Source of the DNA: Symsagittifera roscoffensis
Lineage: Eukaryota > Xenacoelomorpha > Acoela > Convolutidae
Length of the DNA stretch: 64,000 bases
Direction: 5' to 3'
Assembly (NCBI RefSeq): GCF_963678635.1
Contig: NC_087071.1
Span: 19,221,613 to 19,285,612 of the forward strand
Numbering within the stretch: position 1 is the first letter of the stretch; every line of letters starts with the position of its first letter. The notes under the pieces were generated by a model. That model made no database searches. It was not told where the DNA came from and worked only from the letters and a program-made list of their open reading frames with translations. Below are positions 47,355 to 58,139 of the stretch, piece after piece. Position numbers and translations under genes: made by a program.

Positions 47355-48004
47355 CACTCGGCCAGAAGAATAAATCTTGATATTGTCCAACCAAGGGCGA
47401 GGAGTGTATTCTGAGAATCGCTAGAAAACACCTTTCATACGTTTCTGTTTTTACGCAATAAGCCTTTTGTTGCTAGAGGACTTCCTGAAAAAAGCACCCT
47501 AAAGTTTCTATCAATATCATACTGTGGTTAAAACGGACTAAATTAATGTCATATCCAAACGCTCGCAAAAAGCTACGAAGAGTGTTGCTCTTTCTGATAG
47601 GACTTATGTTTCCGGATGAATTAGGACTCGTCGAGTTGCTGCTGCTGCTGAAACGAGATGTGCAGATTCGTTTGAGACTCTTTAAGCTCCACTGCTGAAA
47701 ATGTTTTCAGGCAACTGATTTAGATTTTCTGAAACGTTGCTAATAGCCGATTAAGCTGCACTACTTTCTCAATGGCGTAGATCGTTTGTTTTGGTGTCGT
47801 TTTTTTTTTTGCTTTGGGAGTTTCTCCTTCCGATATTTCAAAAAGTGGGTAACTAAAATTTTGCTGGAGAACCTGTGATTCAACAAACCTGGCGTTATCC
47901 AAAACTACAGCGTCCCTTAATTGTTTGTGTTCTTAGACAAACATTTTGTGACATCCAATTCTTTCTACTGGATGTTTCAGTTTGTTTCAGTTTTTTGTTG
48001 CGGT
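47355..48004. repeat. Xb block, copy 3
   Basis: Collinear with 29795-30440 and 36000-36660, lacking the Xa part. Confidence 0.85.
47720..47902 (-). pseudogene. Best-preserved Xb minus-strand coding remnant
   Basis: 60 codons from LDNARFVESQVLQQNFSYPL to ATFQKI, with a Lys-rich stretch PKAKKKTTPKQ in the middle. A further open stretch after one stop (SCLKTFSAVELKESQTN, then a glutamine run) lies at 47630-47720. The 30.3-kb and 36.5-kb copies are frameshifted in this region. Not recognised; the combination of basic patch and polyglutamine suggests a nuclear protein, but that is weak. Confidence 0.35.
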
Positions 48005-48275
48005 TTTTAAAATAATTGTAGTTCCTGCGAATCGCAGAGGAGCTATCAGTAGGCCTTAGCAGTCCTATCGAGGATAGTCCATTTGTATTATCTCCCCACA
48101 TTCCAGACAGTGTTATTTTGCTGAGCGAAGCTTTTTTTTGCGACTCAAGGCCGCTTTTTTTTGCGTCTAGAACTTTTACGTGGTACCACTATTGCAGCCA
48201 AATTTGGTCAGGTTGTGGTAGACCTGAAGCTAGAGGTCAAGTGAGAGCTTTTCATAACACACTATCATTGCCATG
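48005..48275. repeat. Y segment, copy 2
   Basis: Direct copy of 36661-36930 with a few changes; the minus-strand frame ARDCIRLGQFFSITFQFGAM is kept, but a stop has appeared further along (ctctag near 48230). Confidence 0.7.
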
Positions 48276-50589
48276 GCGCCGAACTGAAATGTGATTGAAA
48301 AAAACTGTCCCAATCTAATACAATCTCGGGCACCAATATCATCACCTGCAACAGTTGTTGTAGTTGGTCCGCCGCAACCTGAGCTTCAGCTCAATAATTA
48401 TGCCTTTAGTTGCGCTCAGTAATTATTCAAAAGCTCTTTGGATGTAGCTCAAGATCTGGGACTCTCTACCTGTTTCATCTTTGTATCAGTTCGACTGATG
48501 AGATCCCTCTTAGTTTCTTCAAGTGTCGTAAGTGTTTGTGTTTGTAGGCGAGTGTGATAGTACACGTGTGTGCTGGTTTATGTGCGTAAACGTAGGGGCG
48601 TGCGTTTGTATGTGTCTGCCTGCTCGTGTGTGGGCCTATATGTGCTTGAGTATGTTTTCAATCTGGTTGATTTTCATACGTTTCAGTGTTTGTGCCTGCA
48701 TTTGCTTCAGTGCATATTAGAGAGTGGTAAGCGTCTATGTGCATTAGTATGTTTGGTTGAGTTTGTGAAATTGAGAGTGTGTGTGTAATTTGGTTTGCGC
48801 CCTTGTGCAGTTTTGTACGAGTGCAAGCGTCTAGGTGTTTATACGTGCGTAATCGAGTGTGTGCGTTTGCATGAGTTTGTGTTATTGTATGCTGTCCTGT
48901 GTGCGCATGTTAGGTTGTTTGAGTTCATGTCTAAGTGTGCGTCGGCGTTTGTGCGCGAAAAGTGTTTTTTTTTCTTCTCATGAGTGCGTGTGTTTGTGCA
49001 TGCGAGTGTTTGTGTGTGTCAATATGTGAGCGTCTGTTTTCGAGCGCGCGTGTGTGTGTGTGTATGTGTGTGTGTGTGCGTGGTTGCATCTTACGCGTGT
49101 GCGTGCATGCATGCGTCTATGCGTGAGTGTGTGTATTCGTGTATGTGTGTGATCTGGCTCTGTGTTCGTGCGTGTATGTTTGCGTGTGTGCACGAGCCTA
49201 TCAAAATCATACTTAGTCAAAAATTTCCGATTGTAATTTTTGATTGAAGATGCTTGCACAATTCGAGTGCAATTTTTAAATGTAATTAACTGAACTGCAG
49301 GTGACTGGTGTGCATCAATAATTACCCTTTTCCTATCATTTCTTCGAAAGATTGCATTTTGATAAAAGAGTTTTCAATCCTAGTTTTTCATAGCATAACT
49401 TCTTATGCATCGTGTGAGATTGATGGTTGCAGAAGCAAATTTTCTTGTTCGTTCGAAATTATTGTTTTCTGGAGGCTACTACGGATTTTCATAATTTGTC
49501 ATTGCGTGTTTGTAAATATTTTTTTCCGTGAGTGTGTGCGTGATGAGTTTCTTTTGTGCGCGTGTGTGCTGTGTGCTTGTTTCTGCTTGTGTGTGCCGTT
49601 ATTTTCCTTTTTGCATGTCCCTATGCATGCGTAAGTTGAGGTAACTGCTTGGGTGGGTGTGCACTCCTCTAGGTGAGTGTGTAGGGCGCATGTGTTTGTT
49701 TGTGTGGGTGAGCGTATGAGTGTGTGTACGTGAGTCCATGAGCCGATCAAAGTCTTAGTCAGCTGAAAGTTTTCAATTTCAATTTTAATGAGTTAACTGA
49801 CAATTCATTGGTTGCTAATTTGTTTTGTTTTTTCATTTGTAAAAGTGATATATGTGTGAGAGAGGGCTTGCATCAATATAAACTTCTTGTTCTCATATAA
49901 TTGATTAAAAAAATAAATATGTTTTAATCTGCGAGCTGATTTATTGGTTTATCCAGGGTAGCGGATTTTATGTGAATCAATAGTTTGAGACAATTGTATT
50001 GTGTTTTAATTTATTGAAAAACTCTCATTTCTTTTCAATTTTTTCTATCGTTTTGAAAAATTTTAGTCAGAACGGGTTTTGACGCGCACAAAGCTTCAGT
50101 CACATGCTTCAAAACCTATTTTCCCGGTCATGGATTTTTGTTAGATTAGACAACCTTCTTATTCAAGTAAAAATTTCTCGAAAATTTTTGATTTAGCTGC
50201 GAAATAAATTTTATAAAATTCCCGTTGTTACTAAGCTTCACTGTAACGAATTATCTATTTAGTAATGCGTCATGGCATCAAAAAAACCCACGTCCCTGTT
50301 TTGTGTCAAAACTTAGCGGAAAGGTTCAAAATTTTCAGTTTGGTAGTCCATGGCCTCCAATCAACTGCCCTACCCTGCGAAACAGTGTTTTAGCAATGAA
50401 ATCTTCAGTTTTAGCCAGTAACTTTTTAAGTGATCTAGGTTTTTGAGAGAATTTGTACAGATACAGTTAAAACAAAGCACACGATCTCTGATTAGTTACT
50501 TTCCTCCGTTCCGTTTTCTCAGAATTAGTTAGTTGAAAACAGGACCTAGTCATTTGGTATGAATCTAGTGCTTGTTTACTGTGTTTTGT
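48276..50589. repeat. T block, copy 5
   Basis: Pairs with copy 2 (36931-39165) by the shared shortened word near 48650. Contains the purest TG run of the window (49050-49080). The middle (49308-49634) keeps a 108-codon frame also open at 31910, 40903 and 52242, but without an ATG start. Confidence 0.85.
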
Positions 50590-50770
50590 GAATTGTAAGC
50601 GGGTTCCGCATTAAAGGCGCTCTCTTTGTTCTTATTTATTCTTTGGTTTTCTTTGAGCGTTCCGACAAAGTTTTTTTTTGTGTTTGAAGAGTCGTCTCTG
50701 GACTCCAGAGATCTGTGCGTAACAAAATGAGCACCTGAAAAGTGCAAGGAATGATCTCGTAATGATAGGA
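50590..50770 (+). repeat. S-family repeat, array copy (T5 unit)
   Basis: gaattgtaagcgggttccgc to ctcgtaatgatagg, nearly identical to the 39.2-kb copy. Confidence 0.85.
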
Positions 50771-50974
50771 AATAGCAAAAACAATTAATCACAAATAATT
50801 TGTTCTCTCAATTTTGCTGGCACCGACATAATGATTTTTTAAAATAAATCAAGTTTTTAACAAAATGTTTGAAAAAGTCAATGTGTTGGAAACTTCTTCA
50901 GCGTATAAGAGTGTATCGACTTGGTTTTTTTCGCATTATATGTATCTGATCTGGGTTTTTTCCCATTACAGCCC

Positions 50975-51600
50975 TCACACATGTTTAGATCAGAAGTAAT
51001 TAAAAAAGTAATCATCCTGACATATAGGGCTTCCCACTGTTTGACACTTTGAAAAAAAATACTCTCGGCGGGCGGAAAGATTCTCATTTTCGGACTTTGC
51101 TATATTCGTTCATCGGAAACCTAATCGGAGCCACAAAGCAAAAGATTCTGAGTCAGTGAACATCACATTGTTTTTTAAATACACCCCCCACCTCCCAGAA
51201 AAAAATAAACGATAAAAAAAATTCCAGCGTTTTGATTTCTTCGAACAACTCTTTTTCAATTGAAAAAATTAGACAAACTGGTAAGAATACCAAATCGTTG
51301 TGAATCAGCAAGAAGACGGAAGATAAAACATTTATAAGAAAATTCAAATTATAATTTAACAACAGTTTGCACCAGTTTGAAGTGACGGGTTCTTTTTGCA
51401 TTTCTGCAGCTCCAAAAAAAATTTGTCGATCGATGATGTAGAAAATCCGCAGCTTCTAAACGAGTTTGCTATGTCAAATTCGGAAAACTATGTTGCTCAT
51501 TTTTACTTGAAATAATTTCTGAGTGGCTCATTGTTGTCTTCTTTTGCCTAACTGTCTAAGTATGGGTTGTTCAAATATTGTTTTTCCTGAATAGGCGCGG
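50975..51600 (-). pseudogene. P unit, truncated (pairs with 39545-40182)
   Basis: WEALYVRMITFL piece at 50975-51105, then only the non-PolB tail (FLLIHNDLVFLPVCLIFS), ending at the same cgcttcccagtcactta junction as at 40182. The identical junction shows that the two regions are copies of one rearranged ancestor. Confidence 0.65.
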
Positions 51601-53125
51601 CGCTTCCCAGTCACTTATGTGTTTGTGTTTGCAGGCGAGTGTGATAGTACACGTGTGTGCTGGTTTATGTGCGTAAACGTATGGGCGTGCGTTTGCATGT
51701 GTCCGCCAGCTCGTGTGTGGGCCTATATGTGCTTGAGTCTATCAAAGTATTCCTGTGGTACCGTATATTTTCAATCTGGTAGAGTTTCATATGCCTGCTT
51801 TTGCGTCTGTACCTAATAGAGAGTGGCAAGCTTTATGTGCAATAGTATGTTTGGTTGAGTTTGTGAGGTTGAGAGTGTGTGTGTAATTCGGTTTGAGCCC
51901 TTGTACAGTTTTATACGAGTGCAAGCGTGTAAATGTTTATAAGTGCGTAATCGGGTGTTTGTGCGCGAAAAGTGTTTTTTTTTTCTCATGAGTGCGTGTG
52001 TTTGTGTATGCGAGGTTGCATCTCACGCGTGTGCGTGCATGCATGCGTCTTTGCGTGAGTGTCTGTATTCGTGTATTTGTGTGTATCTGACTCTGTGTGC
52101 GTGCGTGTATGTTTGCGTGTGTGCATGAGCCTATCAAAATCATAGATGGTCAAAAATTTCCGATTGTTATTTTCGATTGAAGATGATTGCACCATTCGTG
52201 TGCAAACTTTAAAGGGTAATTAACTGAACTGCAGGTGACTGGTGTGCATCAATAATTACACTTTTCCTATCTGTTCTTCAAAAAATTGCATTTTGATTAA
52301 AGTGTTTTCAATCCTAGTTTTCCATAGCATGACTTCTTATGCATCGTGTGAGATTGATGGTTGCAGAAGCAAATTTTCTTGTTCGTTCGAAACTATTGTA
52401 TTCTGGAGGCTACTGCGGCTCTTCTTAATTTGTGATTGCGTGTTTTTGAATATGTTTTTCCGTGAGTGTGTGCGTGATGGGTTTCTTTTGTGCGCGTGTG
52501 TGCTGTGTGCTTGTTTCTGCTTGTGTGTGCGGTTATTTTCTTTTTTGGATGTGCATATGCATGCGTAAGTTGGTGTAACTGCTTGGGTGGGTGTGCACCC
52601 CTCTAGGTGAATGTGTAGGGCGCGTGTGTTTGTTTGTGTGGGTGAGCGTATGAGTGTGTGTACGTGAGTCCATGAGCCGATCAAAGTCTTAGTCAGGTGA
52701 AAGTTTTCAATTTCAATTATAATGAGATAAATGACAATTCATTGGTTGCTAATTTGCTTTAGTTTTTTCAATTGTAAAACTGATATGTAAGTGATAGAGG
52801 GCTTGCATCAATATAAACTTCTTGTTCTCATATAATTGGTAAAAAAAAACAAATGTGTTTTAATCTGCGAGCTGATTTATTGGTTTATCCAGGGTAGCGG
52901 ATTTTATGTGAATCAATAGTTTGAGACAATTGTATTGTGTTTTGATTTATTGAAAAACTCTCATTTTTTTTCAATTTTTCTATCGTTTTTAAAAACTTTA
53001 GTCAGAACGGGTTTTGACGCGCGCAAAGCTTCAGTCACATGATTCAAAACCTATTTTCCCGGTCATGGATTTTTGTTAGATTGGACAACCTTCTTATTCA
53101 CACGTGAGAGACAACCTTCATACGT
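51601..53125. repeat. T block, copy 6
   Basis: Pairs with T3, but about 430 bp of the conserved end are deleted; the join near 53100-53125 has the partial repeat cacgtgagagacaaccttca. Confidence 0.85.
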
Positions 53126-53307
53126 GAATTGTAAGCGGGTTCAGCATTAAAGGCGCTCTCTTTTTGTTCTTATTTGTTCTTTGGTTTTCTTTGAGCGTTC
53201 CGACAAAGTATTTTTTTGTGTTTGAAGAGTCGTCTCTGGATTCCAGAGATCTATGCGTAACAAAATGAGCACCTGAATAGTGCATGGAATGATCTCGTAA
53301 TGATAGG
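53126..53307 (+). repeat. S-family repeat, array copy (T6 unit)
   Basis: gaattgtaagcgggttcagc to ctcgtaatgatagg; pairs with 42191-42370. Confidence 0.85.
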
Positions 53308-53519
53308 AAATAGCAAAAACAATTAATCACAAATAATTCCTTCTCTCAATTTTGCTGGCACCGACATAATGATTTGGTGAAATAAATCAAATTTTAACAA
53401 AAATTTTGAAAAAATCAATGAGTTGGAAATTTCTTCAGCGTATAAGATTGTATCGACTTGGTTTTTTTCCTATTATATGTATCTGATCTGGGTTTTTTCC
53501 CCATTACAGCTCTCAGACA

Positions 53520-54955
53520 TGTTTAGATCAGAAGTAATTAAATAAGTAATCATCCTGACATATAGGGCTTCCCACAGTTTGACACTTTGAAAAAAAAACT
53601 CTCAGCGGGCGGAAAGATTCTCATTTTCGGACTTTGCCATAGTCGTTCATAGGAAACCTAATCGGAGCCACAAAACAAAATATTCTGAGTCAGTGAACAT
53701 CACATTGTTTTTTAAATACACCCCCCACCTCCCAGAAAAAAAATTTACGATAAAGAAATTCCAGCGTTTTGATTTCTTCGAACAAATTTTCAAATGAAAA
53801 AGTTAGACAAACTGGTAAGAATACCAAATCGTTGTGATTCAGCAAGAAGACGGAAGATAAAAAGTTTATAAGAAAATTCAAATTATTTTTAACAACAATT
53901 TGCACCAGTTTGAAGTGAAGGGTTCTTTTTGCATAGCTCCAAAATAAATTTGTAGATCGATGATTTAGAAAATCCGCAGCTTCTAAACGAGTTTGCTATG
54001 TCAAATTCGGAAAACTATGTTGCTCATTTTTACTTGAAACAATTACTGAGTGGCTCAATGTTGTCTTCTTTTGCCTCACTGTCAAAGTATGGGTTGTTGA
54101 AATATTGTTTTTCCTGAATAGGCGCGGCGCTCCCCAGTCACTTATACCATCTTTATCACTGTTGACTGAAGCTTTCTGCCACATTTTTTGATCTGCCACA
54201 AGCTTTCTGCCACAAATTGACACAAATTTTGTTGTCACTTGACGATGCATCTGACCGGCTGGAGACATCATAGCTACACTTACTTGTGTGTTCAAACTAC
54301 ATATCATAGATTGGCTCATGCTTTTCTGGAAAGTCTTTTCGTAATGTCCGTAAGCCGATAATTGTATGCCATCTTCCGCTTTATACTTTTGTGGAAAACT
54401 GACTACAATTTGTTGACTTCTTCAACCGAAAAGATGCGGTTTTCGGTTATCAATGTTTTCATATCAGCTCGGATAGTCTTTTTTTATCAAACAGCACTGA
54501 TTTGAAAAACTCATGATGATAAGTGGTCTTCACTGCTCTGTTCACTCCCTTAGCACTTTCTTTGGTTTTTGAGTTTTCACCATTCTTGTAAGCAGTTGAA
54601 TCAGCCTTAGGTTTTCAAAAAACAGCTTCCATTATGATGCACCCATTCAACCTTTCTGAGAGTTTTAGTAGTACCTTTCGGTTCAATTCATCATAGAGAA
54701 ATTGGTTTGTTGGATGAGAATTGAAAATCATGTTTTCTTTTAATTCCAACAAATCTCCATAATCATCTTGAGTTTTGATCTCATCGAACAACGATTCTTT
54801 GTCCTTGTGCTGTTGTGTGAAACTGTGGATTCTTTTTTCCCAATGAAATTTGTTAAATGAGTAATCATCCCGGCAAATAGGGCTTTCCACATTTTGGCAT
54901 TTTGAAAAAAATTCTCGGCTGGCGGAAAGGATTTCATTTTCGTTCATCGGGACTT
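53520..54955 (-). pseudogene. PolB fragment, P unit (54.8-kb copy)
   Basis: 54615-54947 reads NENEILSASREFF at its start and HKDKESLFDEIKTQDDYGDL, the YxDTDS box (54792-54809) reduced to HKDKES. NGCIIMEAVF follows. The C-terminal piece lies at 54330-54615, the tail at 53690-54320, and the next unit's truncated start at 53520-53640. Pairs with 42575-44110. Confidence 0.8.
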
Positions 54956-56265
54956 ACTCGAAGCCGAAAACAAAAGATTCTGAGTGCGTGAACACTACAT
55001 TGTTTTTTATATACAATACCCCCCCTAGAAAAAAAAATTACGATAAAAAATTTGTTCACCGATCGTTGTTAATCAGCAAGAAAACGGAAGATAACCCACT
55101 TATAAGAAAATTCAAATTATCTTTTAACAACAAATTGCACCAGTGTATCTTATTTAAAATTTAAAGTGACGGTTTCTTTTTCCATTTCTGCAGCCCGAAA
55201 ATTAAATTATAGATCGATGATACAGAAAAACCGCGGCTCCTAGGCGAGTTTGCAATGCATATACGAAAAACGATGTTGCTCATTTAAACTTGAAACATTT
55301 TCTGAGTGCCTCATTGTCTATGTATGGGTTTGTCAAATTTTTTTTTTTGTGAAGAGGCGCTTCCAAGTCATTTATATCATCTTTATCACTGTTCACCGAA
55401 ACTTTCTGCCCCAATTTTCAATCGGGAGGTACGAAATTAGTAAAACTTTTGCTGCCTCTTAACGATGCATCTGACCTGTTAGAGACACCATAGATACACA
55501 AACTTGTGTCTTCGAACTGCATAGCATAGATTGGCTCATGCTTTTTTTTTCTGGACAGTCTTTATTTCAGAGCTTTTTTGTAATGTCCGTAAGCCAATGA
55601 TTGTATATCATCTTCCGCGTAATATCTTTGATTGTCGAAAAATGAACACAATTGTGTTGAGTTCAACCAAAAGGATGTGGTTTTCAGATATCATTGTTTT
55701 CATATCAGCTCGGATAGTCTTTTTATCAAACAGCACTGATTTGAAAAGATCATGATGAAGAATGGTCTTCACTGCTCTGTTCACTCCCTTAGCACTTTGT
55801 TTGGTTTTAGAGTTTTCAACGTCCTTGTAAGCAATTGAATAAGCCCTAGGTTTCAAAAAACAGCTTCTATTACATTGCACCCATTCAACTCGTCTGAGAG
55901 TTTTAGTGGTACCTTTCGTATCATTTCATCATAGAGAAATTGGTTTGTTGGATGAGAATTTGAATTCATGGGTTCTTTTAACTCAAACATATCTCCACAA
56001 ACATCTTGAGTTTTGATCTCATCGAACAACGAGTCTTTGTCCTTGTAGAGCACACGTGATGTTGTGTCAAACTGTGGATTCTTTTTGTCGCAATGAAATT
56101 TGTTAAATGAGTAACCATCCCGGCATAAAAGGCTGCCCACATTTTGATATTTTGAATGTAGTTAAATAAGTAATCATCCCGGCTTATAGGGCTTTCCACA
56201 TTTTGACATTTTGAAAAAAATTCTCGGTGGGCGGAAAGGTTTTCATTTTCGGACATTGTCAGAGT
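54956..56265 (-). pseudogene. PolB fragment, P unit (56.0-kb copy)
   Basis: 55853-56140 (YKDKDS at 56030-56047; NPTS-type surface residues; NGCNVIEAVF) and, in the next frame, 55608-55880 (KTKQSAKGVNRAVKTIL, FDKKTIRADMKTM, ENHILLVELN). Together they span about 180 residues of the PolB C-terminal region, the longest readable P copy. A small internal duplication of about 60 bp (gtaatcatcccggcttatag repeated from 56110) lies at the start. Confidence 0.85.
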
Positions 56266-57665
56266 CGCTCGTCGATACTTACTCGAAGCCGAAACCAAAA
56301 GCTTCTGAGTGAGTGAACATCACCTTGTTTTTTATATACAACACCCCCACCCCTAGAAAAAAAAATTACAACAAAAATTCCAGGGTTTTGATTTCTTTGA
56401 ACAATTTTTCAAATATTAAGTATAGATGAACTGGTAAGAATACCAAATCGTTGTTAATCAGCAAGAAAACGGAAGATAAAACACTTATAAGAAAATTCAA
56501 GTTATATTTTAACAACAAATTGCACCAGTGTATCTTAAACATAATTAAAATTTAAAGTGACGGTTTCTTTTTCCATTTTTGCAGCCCGGAAAAAAATTTA
56601 TGATGTAGAAAATCCGCAATTCCTAAGCGAATTTGCAATGCATATTTGGAAAAATATGATGCTCAATTTTACTTGAAACAATTTTTGAGTGGCTCATTGT
56701 TGACTTCTTCTGCCTCACTGTCTACGTATTGGTTGTTGAAATTTTGTTTTTCCTGAATAGGTGCTTCCCAGTCAATCATATCATCTTTATCACTGTTGAC
56801 TGAAACTTTCTAACCCTATTTTCAATCAAGAGGTACGAAATTGACACAACTTTCATTGCAACTTGACGATGCATCTGACCGATTAGAGACATCATAGATA
56901 CACACACTTGTATCTTCGAACTGCATAGCATAGATTGGCTCATGCTTTTCTGGAAAGTCTTCATTTCAGAGCTTTTTTGTAATGTCCGTAAACCAATGAC
57001 TGTATGTCATCTTCCGCGTATTACCTTTGATTGTCAAAAAATGACCACAATTTTGTTGACTTCAACCAAAAGGATGTGGTTTTCAGTTATCGTTGTTTTC
57101 ATATCAGCTCGTATAGTCTTTTTATCAAACAACACTGATTTGAAAAGTTCATGATGAAGAATGGTATTCACCGCTCTGTTCACTCCCTTAGCATTTTGTT
57201 TGGTTTTTGAGTTTTTACCGTCCTTTTAAGCAATTGAATAAGCCCTAGGTTTCAAAAAACAGCTTCCATTATAATGCACCCATTCAACTCGTCTGAGAGT
57301 TTCAGTGGTACCTTTCGGTTCGATTCGTCATAGATAAATTGGTTTGTTGGATGAGAATTGAAATTCATGTTTTCTTTTAATTCCAACAAAACTCGATAAA
57401 CATCTTTAGTTTTGATCTCATCGAACAACGAGTCTTTGTCCATGTAGAGCACACGTGCTGTTGTGTCAAACTGTGGATTTTTTTTTCGCAATGAAAGTTG
57501 TTAAATGAGTAATCATCCCGGCATATAGGGCTGCCCACATTTTGACATTTTGAATGTAATTAAATAAGTAATCATCCCGGCATATAGGGCTTTCCACAGT
57601 TTATAATTTTGAAAAAAAAACTCGGCGGGCAGAAAGATTTTCATTTTCGGACATTGTCATATTCG
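56266..57665 (-). pseudogene. PolB fragment, P unit (57.4-kb copy)
   Basis: 57252-57491 has FDTTARVLYMDKDS (box 57429-57446) and NGCIIMEAVF; the C-terminal part continues to about 56950 and the tail to 56270. The same duplication of the gtaatcatcccggcatatag word occurs at 57508-57590. Confidence 0.8.
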
Positions 57666-58139
57666 TTCATCGTTGCGACTTACTCGAAGCTGCAAAACAA
57701 AAAATTCTGAGTGAGTGAACATCACATTTTTATTAAACCCGTACCCCAGAAAAAAGTTACGATAAAAAATTCGAGCGTTTCGATTTCTTTGAGCACTTTT
57801 TCAAAGAAAAAGTTTAGACGAAGTGGTAAGAATAACAATTCGTTGTGAATCAGCAAGAAAACGGAAGATAAAACACTTCGAAGAAAAATAAAATTATATT
57901 TTACAACAAATTGCACCATTGTATCTTAAACATATTTCATATTTAATGTGACCGTTTTTTTTGCATTTCTTCAGCTCCAAAACAAATTTTTAGATCGATG
58001 ATGCAGACAATCTGCAGCTCCTAAGCGAGTTTGCAATGCATATACGGAAAAATAGGTTGCTTAATTTTGCTTGAAACAATTTCTGAGCGGCTCATTCTTG
58101 TCTTCTTTTGACTCACTGTCTATAAATGGGTTGTTCAGA
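57666..58139 (-). other. Tail of the parental P unit
   Basis: Non-PolB tail matching the other units (FLLIHNELLFLPLRLNFFFE, 57840-57900). The segment that normally separates it from the polymerase is deleted at about 58139, where the sequence jumps to agacttgtgtcttcaaactg. Confidence 0.6.

Noticed and set aside
49050-49080. TG run as a Z-DNA regulatory element
   Set aside because: Ordinary microsatellite within the T block; no gene nearby to regulate.
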